Assembly (NCBI GenBank): GCA_021820165.1
Contig: JAKADW010000005.1
Location: 1-16,147 of the forward strand
Direction: 5' to 3'
DNA length: 16,147 nt
Origin: Bacillota bacterium
GTDB lineage: Bacteria > Bacillota_E > Sulfobacillia > Sulfobacillales > Sulfobacillaceae
Made by a program: the position numbers and the translations under genes
In this document: one piece after another, positions 1-6,214 of the stretch
How the letters are laid out: each line of letters begins with the position of its first letter
Numbering within the stretch: position 1 is the first letter of the stretch
Notes under the pieces: generated by a model
What the model saw: the letters and a program-made list of their open reading frames with translations, nothing else
What the model was told of the DNA's origin: nothing
The model's database searches: none

Positions 1-252
1 GGCTCCTCCGCGGGCGATGACCTGGGTGTAGTGCTCCGCTAAGGGTTTTTTCACGCCCAACCGGCGAATTTGGTGGCGCACGTCAAGGAAGGGATAACAA
101 GCCATATCTCGACTGAGGGGTCCCATCACCATGACACTTTCTTGAGCATCAGGGTCCTTGATCAACAATGACACGCGGGTATCCTCGCCCAATTCATCGA
201 CCAACGACAACACCGTACGAGGATTATGAAACCAAGCCCAAGTTCGCGACAC
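1..252 (-). CDS. Unknown protein, N-terminal part only (runs off the left edge)
   Basis: An open frame of 84 codons continues to the first base of the window, so only the N-terminus is visible. It begins with a GTG at 250-252, preceded on the minus strand by a strong ribosome binding site (GGAGGTGA, six bases upstream), which makes the start convincing despite the non-ATG codon. The visible residues include TVLSLVDELGEDTRVSLLIKD, reading like a soluble alpha/beta domain, followed by a basic stretch (RHQIRRLGVKK). There is no signal peptide or membrane segment. I do not recognise the family. A possible 45-codon ORF ends 18 bases upstream, so it may be the second gene of a small operon. Confidence 0.7.
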   Translation of the reverse strand, partial: MSRTWAWFHNPRTVLSLVDELGEDTRVSLLIKDPDAQESVMVMGPLSRDMACYPFLDVRHQIRRLGVKKPLAEHYTQVIARGGA

Positions 253-270
253 GGCCGTTCACCTCCGGGA

Positions 271-408
271 CTAGTGTGCCACGGGGATGAATTGACCAAA
301 CCGGCAGTGATTGGAAACGTGGACACAAAGATTTGCGGCCTCTCGAAGCATATGGAGTCCGGGTGGCATTCGTAGAAAATCCTGAACATGGTTCGGGGTA
401 TCGGACAT
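271..408 (-). CDS. Possible 45-residue small protein upstream of the partial gene
   Basis: On the minus strand an ATG at 406-408 opens a 45-codon frame ending in TAG at 271-273. The peptide begins MSDTPNHVQDFLRMPPGLHM and ends FIPVAH. It has two cysteines and several histidines but no hydrophobic segment. The stop codon sits four bases before the strong Shine-Dalgarno of the next gene, an arrangement typical of coupled operon genes. Against it: its own ribosome binding site is poor (AGGTTGG-like), and hardly any room is left for a promoter after the hairpin at 442-466. Codon use is not decisive. It could equally be leader sequence of the downstream gene. Confidence 0.25.
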   Translation of the reverse strand: MSDTPNHVQDFLRMPPGLHMLREAANLCVHVSNHCRFGQFIPVAH

Positions 409-441
409 GGATTTCCAACCTAAACAACCCACATGAATAGC

Positions 442-466
442 AAGGGCGGCCCGCGTGGCCGCCCTT
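442..466 (-). terminator. GC-rich hairpin just after the 87-residue gene, likely terminator
   Basis: A perfect 10-bp inverted repeat (AAGGGCGGCC / GGCCGCCCTT) with a 5-base loop starts four bases beyond the stop codon of the 470-733 gene. On the minus strand it is followed by GCTATTCATG rather than a run of T, so termination may be incomplete and some readthrough into the leftmost gene is possible. The position right after a stop codon favours a terminator or 3'-end stabiliser. Confidence 0.55.
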
Positions 467-469
467 ACC

Positions 470-733
470 TTATTCTTGATGAAACTCCTCATGCCCCACT
501 GTTCGCATGAAAAGATGCGTCAAGTGGTGGCGTTCTTCAGGTGAGGCGGCCTGCCAAGCCCCCAACACCATCTGGTCTTGGGCACTGAGATTTTTAGGAG
601 GGTTCTTTGCCACCCGATCGCCCATTTGCATCAAAACGGCGTCCATGTGAGCCGCATCGTGGGCTTTAAACCGTTCCGTGGCCCAATCCCAGACATCCTG
701 AAGGGATTGGGGCGTCATATCCTCATGGGACAT
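470..733 (-). CDS. Hypothetical small soluble protein (87 residues, His/Met-rich)
   Basis: The chosen ATG at 731-733 lies five bases after GGAGGTGG; a longer in-frame version reaching 793 has no such site and would overlap the preceding gene. The protein begins MSHEDMTPQSLQDVWDWATE and has no signal peptide or membrane segment. It is predicted to be mostly helical, with many Met, His, Gln and acidic residues, and ends in HHLTHLFMRTVGHEEFHQE. The histidine-rich C-terminus might bind metal, but nothing shows this directly. It follows the transglutaminase-like gene by 46 bases on the same strand and is probably cotranscribed with it. I do not recognise the family, and no function is assigned. 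Confidence 0.7.
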   Translation of the reverse strand: MSHEDMTPQSLQDVWDWATERFKAHDAAHMDAVLMQMGDRVAKNPPKNLSAQDQMVLGAWQAASPEERHHLTHLFMRTVGHEEFHQE

Positions 734-779
734 CGGACCACCTCCAGCACTAGCATCTCCGGGAGGCCGAAACCGTACT

Positions 780-1907
780 CTAAAGCGACTCAAGCGCCAA
801 CTTGAGTCGATCGAAATAGTGACGCAGGAGGGCGAGGATGCGTTGCCATTCCGTTCGCACAGGGCGTGACAGCACCCGATGCTTGGCCACCGGGGGGGTC
901 ACCGACACTAGCGGCAACTTGATGTTCCGAACGGCCGGCGGGCTCTGCTCGGTAGTAAAGCTGTAGTGATAGTGAATGGCGAGATAGGGACTGGCTGATT
1001 GGCTCTGGGCATACTTCCAATGCACAGAAATATCCGGCCGGATACCGTCATAGAGCGGAATATGCCAGTCGTCTTGCAGCGAGGCAAAGTAGCCATATTT
1101 CCCCCAGGTCGGATCGGCCACAACCCAGCCCGTATGCGGTAAATAAAACTCGACCCACTGATGGAATCCGCCTTGACCGTCTCCGTTGTTGGTAACATAG
1201 CCGCCAATGAGCCGCGCGGGGATCTTGTCGGTGCGCAACATGGACACATAGAGGTCGGCGATGTCACTACAAATGCCGAGCCGGGTGTCAAACGTTTTCA
1301 GTGCCGAACCGGAGGCCTTCAAAGAGTAGTTGTAGCGAATGTTCTCTGCGACCCAATTGAACAAAGTTTGTGCCCGCTGATACGGGTTGGTCATGTTGCC
1401 CACAAGGCTTTGGACTTCCGCTTTAATGGGTGCCGCACCCGTATCCACGGTACTGGCCTCAAGACGGGGATTCGTATACTCGGTATAGACAGGCGACGAG
1501 GTGTTGTAAGCCCCGTAGGTGGTTGGCAAGTGATAGGACACATCGGAGGACGTCGCCTGGTAATGCAAGGTTAGAGTAATCGATTGATGGGGTTGGATCG
1601 TGCTCCAACGATAATCACCAATGAGGTTGCCATATTTGTCCAGATGCGTGGAGGCCGGCTCTTTTGAGTACCCTGACAAGGTGACGTGCGCGTACGATGT
1701 TTTAGGAGCCAAAAGAACCACCCGCGCAGTGACGTCTAATGCGGGGGCGTTTCCTGTATTGGTGATGGTCACCGTTTTCGTGAAGCCGTAGTATGCCGGA
1801 AGCGATGTCTGGGCTAAAGGGCGCGATGCCGCCCAGGTGGAACCAGGCCACAGAGCCAAAGACAGAAGTGTGATCCCCGCGACCACTGTGGTCCGGCGAT
1901 TCATCAT
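780..1907 (-). CDS. Secreted transglutaminase-like (cysteine protease fold) protein
   Basis: A 375-residue protein. Residues 1-26 form a signal peptide (MMNRR, a hydrophobic stretch, then TWAA), so it is exported. Residues 35-150 look like a beta-rich N-terminal region (TVTITNTGNAPALDV), and 165-270 form the transglutaminase-like core. The catalytic triad is visible: Cys213 in GICSDIADLY, His249 in FHQWVEFYLP, and Asp265 in VVADPTWG. In bacteria such domains usually act as peptidases or cross-linkers outside the cell; the substrate here is unknown. The basic C-terminus (RPVRTEWQRI onward) has no membrane anchor. The start is ATGATG with GGAGGTGA nine bases upstream of the first ATG; the second ATG (1904) is equally plausible. 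The 87-residue gene follows on the same strand. Confidence 0.85.
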   Translation of the reverse strand: MMNRRTTVVAGITLLSLALWPGSTWAASRPLAQTSLPAYYGFTKTVTITNTGNAPALDVTARVVLLAPKTSYAHVTLSGYSKEPASTHLDKYGNLIGDYRWSTIQPHQSITLTLHYQATSSDVSYHLPTTYGAYNTSSPVYTEYTNPRLEASTVDTGAAPIKAEVQSLVGNMTNPYQRAQTLFNWVAENIRYNYSLKASGSALKTFDTRLGICSDIADLYVSMLRTDKIPARLIGGYVTNNGDGQGGFHQWVEFYLPHTGWVVADPTWGKYGYFASLQDDWHIPLYDGIRPDISVHWKYAQSQSASPYLAIHYHYSFTTEQSPPAVRNIKLPLVSVTPPVAKHRVLSRPVRTEWQRILALLRHYFDRLKLALESL

Positions 1908-1939
1908 GGAAAGCGGTCACCTCCCCAGTCGTTCCCTAA

Positions 1940-1968
1940 AGTATAACCGCCACGACGTTACTAGGAAA
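1940..1968 (-). promoter_or_regulatory. Weak candidate promoter for the transglutaminase-like gene
   Basis: On the minus strand a TATACT -10-like hexamer (1940-1945) lies 32 bases before the start codon, after the upstream NYN gene has ended. At 17 bases further upstream is TTTCCT, a poor -35. The presumed -35 overlaps one arm of the long hairpin at 1965-2017, so the two elements could interact. Seen by eye only. Confidence 0.3.
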
Positions 1969-2017
1969 CCATCATACGGACAGGAGTCGAGGTCGACACC
2001 ACCCATATGACGGTTTC
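1965..2017 (-). repeat. Long imperfect inverted repeat, a 15-bp RNA hairpin on the minus strand
   Basis: Arms at 1965-1979 and 2003-2017 form 15 continuous pairs when read on the minus strand: GAAACCGTCATATGG with CCGTATGATGGTTTC. Thirteen are Watson-Crick pairs and two are G-U wobbles. On the plus strand the same two positions would be A-C mismatches. The 23-base interior can fold further (GG/CC, one T-T mismatch, then GTCG/CGAC around ACCT). It lies between the stop of the NYN gene and the start of the transglutaminase-like gene. No T-run follows, so it is not a textbook terminator. It may be a 3'-end structure, a leader element, or a palindromic repeat. Confidence 0.6.
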
Positions 2018-2028
2018 TATGGAACAGG

Positions 2029-2544
2029 TTATCGGATTTTTTCGACCTCAGAACGGATGTCTTCGAGTTTAACGTAGCGGTCACAGGCATTTTCCAACTC
2101 GGAGGAAATCATGCCGCGGGTACCTACCCCAACGATTTCTTTACCCTTGGAGCGGAGCAGTTCTACCGCGCGCTCAAAATCGCCATCACCACTCATCAAG
2201 ATGGCGAGATCGTAACGGGTGGCGGTATTGAACATGTCTACCACAATTTCAATGTCGAGATTGGCCCGGCGGATCACCGCATTCGAGCTCTGGTCCAGGG
2301 TTTCCTTAATGGACTTTTCCCGAATGGTAAAACCCAGATGTCTCAGAGCGGTCAGGAAGTCTCGCTGGCTATTGTCCGGGGGCACTTGTACTCCGGTATA
2401 GTAAAAGGCGTTATATAGTTGTCTGCCCCGCGTAAAGTATTCAATCACACGGGCAAAATCGAGATGCCATCCGAGGACGCGTTGCGCGTAAAACATGTTG
2501 GCGCCGTCGACAAAAATGGCCACCCGTTCATTGTGGTAATCCAC
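2029..2544 (-). CDS. NYN-domain protein (LabA/DUF88 family, putative PIN-like RNase)
   Basis: A 171-residue soluble protein made of a single NYN domain, a PIN-like fold known from ribonucleases and from LabA and limkain relatives. Visible signatures: VAIFVDGANMFYA (Asp13, Asn16), LDIEIVVDMF (Asp97, Asp103), and ILMSGDGDFERAVELLRSKGKEIVGVG (Asp120, Asp122). The acidic residues would form the metal-binding site for RNA cleavage. C-terminal SSELENACDRYVKLEDI is also typical. The length matches single-domain members. The start is a GTG with AGGTGG six bases upstream. It is divergent from the kinase gene at 2723. The RNA substrate cannot be inferred; activity is assumed from the conserved acids. 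Confidence 0.88.
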   Translation of the reverse strand: MDYHNERVAIFVDGANMFYAQRVLGWHLDFARVIEYFTRGRQLYNAFYYTGVQVPPDNSQRDFLTALRHLGFTIREKSIKETLDQSSNAVIRRANLDIEIVVDMFNTATRYDLAILMSGDGDFERAVELLRSKGKEIVGVGTRGMISSELENACDRYVKLEDIRSEVEKIR

Positions 2545-2598
2545 GTTCTCCCACCTATCGCACGGATTTTAATTCCTTCATGGTCCCGACCGCCCAAT

Positions 2599-2627
2599 TT
2601 TAGGGAGATCGCAGGATTTGGTATCAT
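2599..2627 (+). promoter_or_regulatory. Candidate extended -10 promoter for the BadF-type kinase gene
   Basis: TTTAGG (2599-2604), a 17-base spacer, then TATCAT (2622-2627) preceded by TGG, giving an extended -10 (TGn). Transcription would begin near 2634 and leave an 89-base leader before the start codon at 2723. Seen by eye, not tested. Confidence 0.42.
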
Positions 2628-2722
2628 TATGACGTATTTTCGCGTCCACCGGAAGGGACAAGTGGGGGCCCGGACACAGTTTTCCCAAATATCCCTGCGC
2701 GATGCAAAAGGAGGCGTCACAA

Positions 2723-3697
2723 ATGGCATGGTTAGGAGTGGATGGGGGCGGGACCAAAACGGAAGCCTTGGTGGTTTGCGACCGTGGGTGGGGATTTGCC
2801 CGGGGAGAGCCCTCCAATCACCAGATTGTGGGGATGGAGTCGGCCTTGGACGCCGCGTCCTCTGTCAGTGAGGCGGCTCTTCGCGACCATGGACTCAACT
2901 GGGGTGATGTAGAAGGAGCCGTGTTTGGTCTGGCCGGGGCGGACTTCCCTGAGGATGTCAGCCGATTGACCGAGGGGCTTAAAGAACGATTGCCGTTGTC
3001 CTCCCTTACGGTGGTCAACGATGCGGAAATTGCCCTTCCCGCGGGAACCGATGCGGATTCGGGAATTGCTGTCATCGCGGGGACCTATACCAATGTGTTC
3101 GGCCTAAGCCCTGACGGCGAAAAGCGCCAGGTGGGAGGCCTTGGGTATGAGTGGGGCGATTATGGGGGCGGTATCGATATTGCCCGCGAAGTGTTGCACC
3201 AAGCCTTTCGAAGCGCTGAACTCCGGGGAGAGAAGACGGTTCTTGAAGATTTGGTCTTACAGCTCTTGGGTCTTCCGGATTACGCCAGCCTGAGCCGGGC
3301 GTTGTATTTTAAGGAGATTCCCGAGACCCACTTCTTTGTTGTTGTCCCCTTTTGTTTTCAAGCCGCGAATGCCGGTGATCGGGTAGCGCAGAGAATTTTA
3401 GCCAAGAATGGTCGGGCGTTGGCTGAAAGCGTGGTGGGGTGCGCTCGGCTCCTGCGGATGCACGCCATGCCGACCAGGGTAGTCATGGCCGGGAGTCTCT
3501 GGCTTGGCCAAGCCCCCCATTTACAGGATGCATTTTTGTCTCATCTTCGCGAGGCCTTGCCTCTCGCGGAGGCCAAGGTCACGGAATTCAAACCGGTGGT
3601 CGGTGCGGTGATCGCGGCTTCTAGGAACGGAGGACAGGATTCTGCAGCAATGCGGGACCGACTGCGTCAGGATGCCCGACTTACCGGCGTGGAATAG
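2723..3697 (+). CDS. BadF/BadG/BcrA-type ATPase, N-acetylglucosamine kinase-like
   Basis: A 324-residue member of the ASKHA (acetate and sugar kinase/Hsc70/actin) fold, similar in layout to N-acetylglucosamine kinases. Motifs: DGGGTKT (7-13, phosphate 1), GLAGAD (69-74), VVNDAEIA with probable catalytic Asp100, IAGTYTNVFG (118-127), GGLGYEWGDYGGG (138-150) and VVMAGS (253-258, adenosine). The phosphate 2 motif, normally GTGS, reads GTYT, and the usual GDEGSG reads GDYGGG, so it may have a different substrate or altered activity. The start is chosen because AAAGGAGG lies seven bases upstream; an ATG 21 bases earlier overlaps that site. Its last 17 bases overlap the 3' end of the convergent Fur-family gene. 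A role in amino-sugar or cell-wall recycling is inference. Confidence 0.82.
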   Translation: MAWLGVDGGGTKTEALVVCDRGWGFARGEPSNHQIVGMESALDAASSVSEAALRDHGLNWGDVEGAVFGLAGADFPEDVSRLTEGLKERLPLSSLTVVNDAEIALPAGTDADSGIAVIAGTYTNVFGLSPDGEKRQVGGLGYEWGDYGGGIDIAREVLHQAFRSAELRGEKTVLEDLVLQLLGLPDYASLSRALYFKEIPETHFFVVVPFCFQAANAGDRVAQRILAKNGRALAESVVGCARLLRMHAMPTRVVMAGSLWLGQAPHLQDAFLSHLREALPLAEAKVTEFKPVVGAVIAASRNGGQDSAAMRDRLRQDARLTGVE

Positions 3698-4124
3698 CTG
3701 TTTGGCATTCGGGGCATAGTCCATGGAGTTCCATTTGATGGAAGTCGATGGAGAAGCCGCGGTCTTCGCTGATGGACTTTAATGCCTCCTCAAGGCGGCA
3801 ATCATAAATATCGATAGTTCGCCGGCAACGGCGGCAGATTAAATGGTCATGGTGGCGGGCAAAGGGTTCCACCAATTCGTAGGCTACGTTTTGGTGGGCC
3901 TGCAGCACGGGGTGAACCACCTTAAGGTCCGTGAAGGTCTCCATGATGCGATAGAGCGTGGCGGTGTTAAGCCCAGAATGCTCGACCCGGAGCGCTAGGT
4001 CGGACACCGTGAGGGGTTCCTGGCTCGTCTGCATTGCGCGAAATACGGTCAGACGATTAGGCGTGACTCGCATGCGATGTTCGCGCAACAACTGGATAAA
4101 TTCTTTTTCGCCTGCTGTCGGCAC
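3681..4124 (-). CDS. Fur-family metal-dependent transcriptional regulator
   Basis: A 147-residue protein of typical Fur length. The N-terminal winged helix contains RVTPNRLTVFRAM and the recognition-helix region GLNTATLYRIMETFTDL (51-67). The dimer domain carries HHDHLICRRC (91-100) and HGLCPECQ (134-141), with Cys97/Cys100 and Cys137/Cys140 as the structural zinc site. The sequence does not tell Fur from Zur, PerR or Mur. The start is a GTG at 4122-4124 with GGAGG eleven bases upstream; the nearby ATG at 4130-4132 is out of frame. The promoter at 4154-4182 contains a palindrome in its spacer, which suggests autoregulation. The gene is convergent with, and overlaps by 17 bases, the BadF-type kinase gene. 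Confidence 0.92.
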   Translation of the reverse strand: MPTAGEKEFIQLLREHRMRVTPNRLTVFRAMQTSQEPLTVSDLALRVEHSGLNTATLYRIMETFTDLKVVHPVLQAHQNVAYELVEPFARHHDHLICRRCRRTIDIYDCRLEEALKSISEDRGFSIDFHQMELHGLCPECQTAIPRR

Positions 4125-4153
4125 CGTGTCATTCGCCTCCCCTGCGCACCTGC

Positions 4154-4182
4154 ATGATATGTCAAATGCCGCATTTTCTCAA
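4154..4182 (-). promoter_or_regulatory. Promoter of the Fur-family gene
   Basis: On the minus strand TTGAGA (4177-4182), a 17-base spacer and TATCAT (4154-4159) match the housekeeping sigma consensus at five of six positions in each hexamer. The predicted start point lies about 25 bases before the GTG, leaving room for the GGAGG site. Confidence 0.65.
4164..4176. promoter_or_regulatory. 6-1-6 palindrome in the Fur-gene promoter, candidate operator
   Basis: AAATGC-C-GCATTT is a perfect 6-1-6 inverted repeat. It fills most of the spacer between the -35 and -10 of the Fur-family gene and ends 18 bases before the -35 of the divergent lipoprotein promoter. Fur-family regulators bind short odd-centred palindromes of 7-1-7 type, so this is a natural candidate for autorepression. 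The bases do not exactly match any classical Fur, Zur or PerR box I know. Confidence 0.5.
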
Positions 4183-4193
4183 CTCCGGGGCGC

Positions 4194-4222
4194 TTGTCTA
4201 ACCCCCTCTAGAGCGCTACTAT
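4194..4222 (+). promoter_or_regulatory. Promoter of the lipoprotein gene, predicting a leaderless mRNA
   Basis: TTGTCT (4194-4199), a 17-base spacer and TACTAT (4217-4222) make a good housekeeping-type promoter. Counting seven bases from the end of the -10 places the start point at about 4229, which is the A of the ATG. No Shine-Dalgarno sequence is present upstream, so the transcript is predicted to be leaderless or nearly so. Confidence 0.6.
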
Positions 4223-4228
4223 CTTCCT

Positions 4229-5287
4229 ATGAAAATGAGAGCGGTATGGGGGACGTTGGCGCTGGCGATCGTCTTGAGCGGTTGCGGGGTCAAACATGGT
4301 CCCGGACCTATTTCCCACGGTATGTCGCCCAATCAGGTCAAGAAAGAAGTGTTGGCGCGCATTGCCAACTGGAATACCGTGAGCGAAAACGTCACCGAGG
4401 TGGCACATCGCCTGCATAAGCCGCGTGAGATTTTCCATCTGAAATTATCCAGCCAAGCGAAACCGGCGAGTTTTCGGTTGGAGGTCACCCCTGCCACGGG
4501 GAAACCCTACCTCGTGGTAGACAATGGTTTCAATACCGTGGTCTATCAAAGTGGAGCCAAGCATTACTCTGTCCTAACGGCGGAGCCCGCTTCGTGGACA
4601 GAGTTTCGTGTTTTGAGTACGGAACTGCCCAACCTTATTCAGAAGAGTCGGGCCACGCGGGTGACCGTTAAATCTCGCGAGGTCATTCTGCACATGCTCT
4701 CCCCGGTAACCAGCAAGATTACGGCCAAGACCACGTTGTGGTTTAACTTGAGCACCAATACGCCGGTACGTTGGCAAGCGCAATGGAAGGGCGGTAGTCT
4801 GGACGAAACGCCGTCGGACATCGCCATTAACCAATCGATTTCCTCGTCAACCTTTACGTTCCAGCCGCCGTCTGGGGTGAAGCCGGAGGTAGCTTTGACG
4901 GCCCAAGGAACGGAGTTGGACCTCGCTCGATCGCAAGTGTCGTTCCCGATTGTGCTGCCACCAGCGTCCGTAGCGCTGGTGTTGAACAATGTCAATGTGG
5001 TCCATGATCAATCATCCCAGGTCGTCTTGCTCAGTTATCAAACGCCAGGAGGGCAGCCGGTGCTGATTACGGAATCGAAGGGCCGTCACTTTCGACCGCC
5101 GTCGGGTATGACCATGGTCAGCCAAACGGTGGGACTGGTTAGTGCCAAAGTGGGGACGATGCCTAACGGAGGAGAAATGGCCGTGTTGACGTTGGACAAG
5201 ACACTGGTTGTGGTTGAAGGTCCCACGAGCGTCGTGGATTCGTTGGTGAATGCGTGGGGGAGTACGTCGACTCCCTCCTCCCCCTAA
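4229..5287 (+). CDS. Lipoprotein with LolA-like fold and DUF4367-like C-terminus
   Basis: A 352-residue membrane-anchored lipoprotein. The N-terminus MKMRAVWGTLALAIVLSGC has a short basic head, a hydrophobic stretch and an LSGC lipobox; Cys19 would be lipidated. The middle reads like the LolA/RseB/YdcC fold: FRLEVTPATGKPYLVVDNG, then VILHMLSPV and an extended strand ending TPVRWQAQW. The C-terminal part (about 235-345) resembles DUF4367: VVLLSYQTPGGQPVLITES, and VVVEGPTSVVDSLVNAW at the end. Such proteins sit on the outer face of the membrane and are often linked to spore or envelope functions; the ligand is unknown. ATG 4229 or 4235 may be the start; neither has a ribosome binding site. The gene is followed, 36 bases on, by the GHMP kinase gene. 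Confidence 0.8.
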   Translation: MKMRAVWGTLALAIVLSGCGVKHGPGPISHGMSPNQVKKEVLARIANWNTVSENVTEVAHRLHKPREIFHLKLSSQAKPASFRLEVTPATGKPYLVVDNGFNTVVYQSGAKHYSVLTAEPASWTEFRVLSTELPNLIQKSRATRVTVKSREVILHMLSPVTSKITAKTTLWFNLSTNTPVRWQAQWKGGSLDETPSDIAINQSISSSTFTFQPPSGVKPEVALTAQGTELDLARSQVSFPIVLPPASVALVLNNVNVVHDQSSQVVLLSYQTPGGQPVLITESKGRHFRPPSGMTMVSQTVGLVSAKVGTMPNGGEMAVLTLDKTLVVVEGPTSVVDSLVNAWGSTSTPSSP

Positions 5288-5294
5288 GAGGGAG
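5271..5294 (+). other. Short inverted repeat across the lipoprotein stop codon
   Basis: CTCCCTC (5271-5277) and GAGGGAG (5288-5294) form a 7-bp stem around a 10-base loop that contains the TAA stop. No T-run follows, so it is not a terminator. It may modulate translation or mRNA decay between the lipoprotein and the GHMP kinase genes, or be a by-product of a Pro/Ser-rich C-terminus. Confidence 0.25.
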
Positions 5295-5323
5295 AGGAGA
5301 CCCTGACACCCAGGAGGAATAGC

Positions 5324-6214
5324 ATGGACGTGCAGAAGCCAGGCCGGGGATTCGCGCCGGGCACGTTTGGGGAACTGGTGCAGGGTCAGATAGCGGACAC
5401 CCATTTTCTGATCACGTTGCCCATTCCTTGGGGGACAAGCGCGACATTTGTTGGCCGTGAGGCCAATGGGATTGACGTGTGGCCTTCCTCGAGGCGAAAG
5501 GCGCGTGTAGCGGTGGAGACGGCGCTGGAGGACTGGGGGAAGCCTCCGGGTGGGGCGCTGGTGATTCGCTCAGCGCTTCCGGTCGGCAAGGGGATGGCGT
5601 CAAGTTCCGCCGACATCGTTGCCGCCTTGCGGGCGGCGGCCGCTTATTATGGCGTACGAATTACGGCGGCCGAAATTGCCCGCCGTGCGGCCCGCGTGGA
5701 TCCCACGGACGGAATTATGTATCCGAACGTCGTGGCTTTTAACCCTTTGACGGGGGACTTGCTAGAACGGCTGGGCCCCGTGCCGCCTGCCGTCATTGTG
5801 GGTGCACTCGGGCACGGTCGCGTGAATACCGAAGATCATCACCGGTTAAGTGAGCCTTATGAGGATCGGCACCAGAAACGGTTAAACGAAGCATTGCAAT
5901 TGGTTCGTTGCGGGGTCGAGGCGCGGCGTTTGGAGCTTTTGGGTCAAGCGGGCCGGATTTCGGCCGAAATTGAGCTGGAACGGCAACCAGAAGACGATCT
6001 CGCGCGCTTCTTGGATCTGGCCGATGGGGTATCGGGCGGGGTTATCATCGCGCACAGTGGGACGGTGCGCGGGGTCATGGTGCCCCAGTCGGAGCCCAGT
6101 TATCTGGTGCGCCGGCTGGAGCAGCGAATGTGGGGCCTCAACTTGGGACCCGTTTATCGAATCGTAATCGGGTCGCGGCCGCCGAGCCAATGGTCCAGCC
6201 GCAACGTCCATTAG
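5324..6214 (+). CDS. pduX: GHMP kinase, L-threonine kinase (PduX-like)
   Basis: A 296-residue GHMP-family kinase of PduX type. PduX phosphorylates L-threonine to L-threonine O-3-phosphate, the precursor of the aminopropanol linker of adenosylcobalamin. Signatures: APGTFGELVQGQ (11-22), the glycine-rich ATP loop LPVGKGMASSSAD (85-97), and a C-terminal GVSGGVIIAHSGTVRGVMV stretch typical of this subgroup. The start has AGGAGG six bases upstream. It follows the lipoprotein gene closely and is probably cotranscribed. No other cobalamin gene is visible, so its role rests on family resemblance alone; another small-molecule hydroxyl could be the substrate. Its stop codon overlaps that of the convergent membrane-protein gene (four bases, TTAG). 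Confidence 0.78.
   Translation: MDVQKPGRGFAPGTFGELVQGQIADTHFLITLPIPWGTSATFVGREANGIDVWPSSRRKARVAVETALEDWGKPPGGALVIRSALPVGKGMASSSADIVAALRAAAAYYGVRITAAEIARRAARVDPTDGIMYPNVVAFNPLTGDLLERLGPVPPAVIVGALGHGRVNTEDHHRLSEPYEDRHQKRLNEALQLVRCGVEARRLELLGQAGRISAEIELERQPEDDLARFLDLADGVSGGVIIAHSGTVRGVMVPQSEPSYLVRRLEQRMWGLNLGPVYRIVIGSRPPSQWSSRNVH

Noticed and set aside
3958..4419. Plus-strand open frame antisense to the Fur gene and running into the lipoprotein gene
   Set aside because: It overlaps two well-supported genes, has no ribosome binding site and gives an arginine-rich, low-sense peptide.
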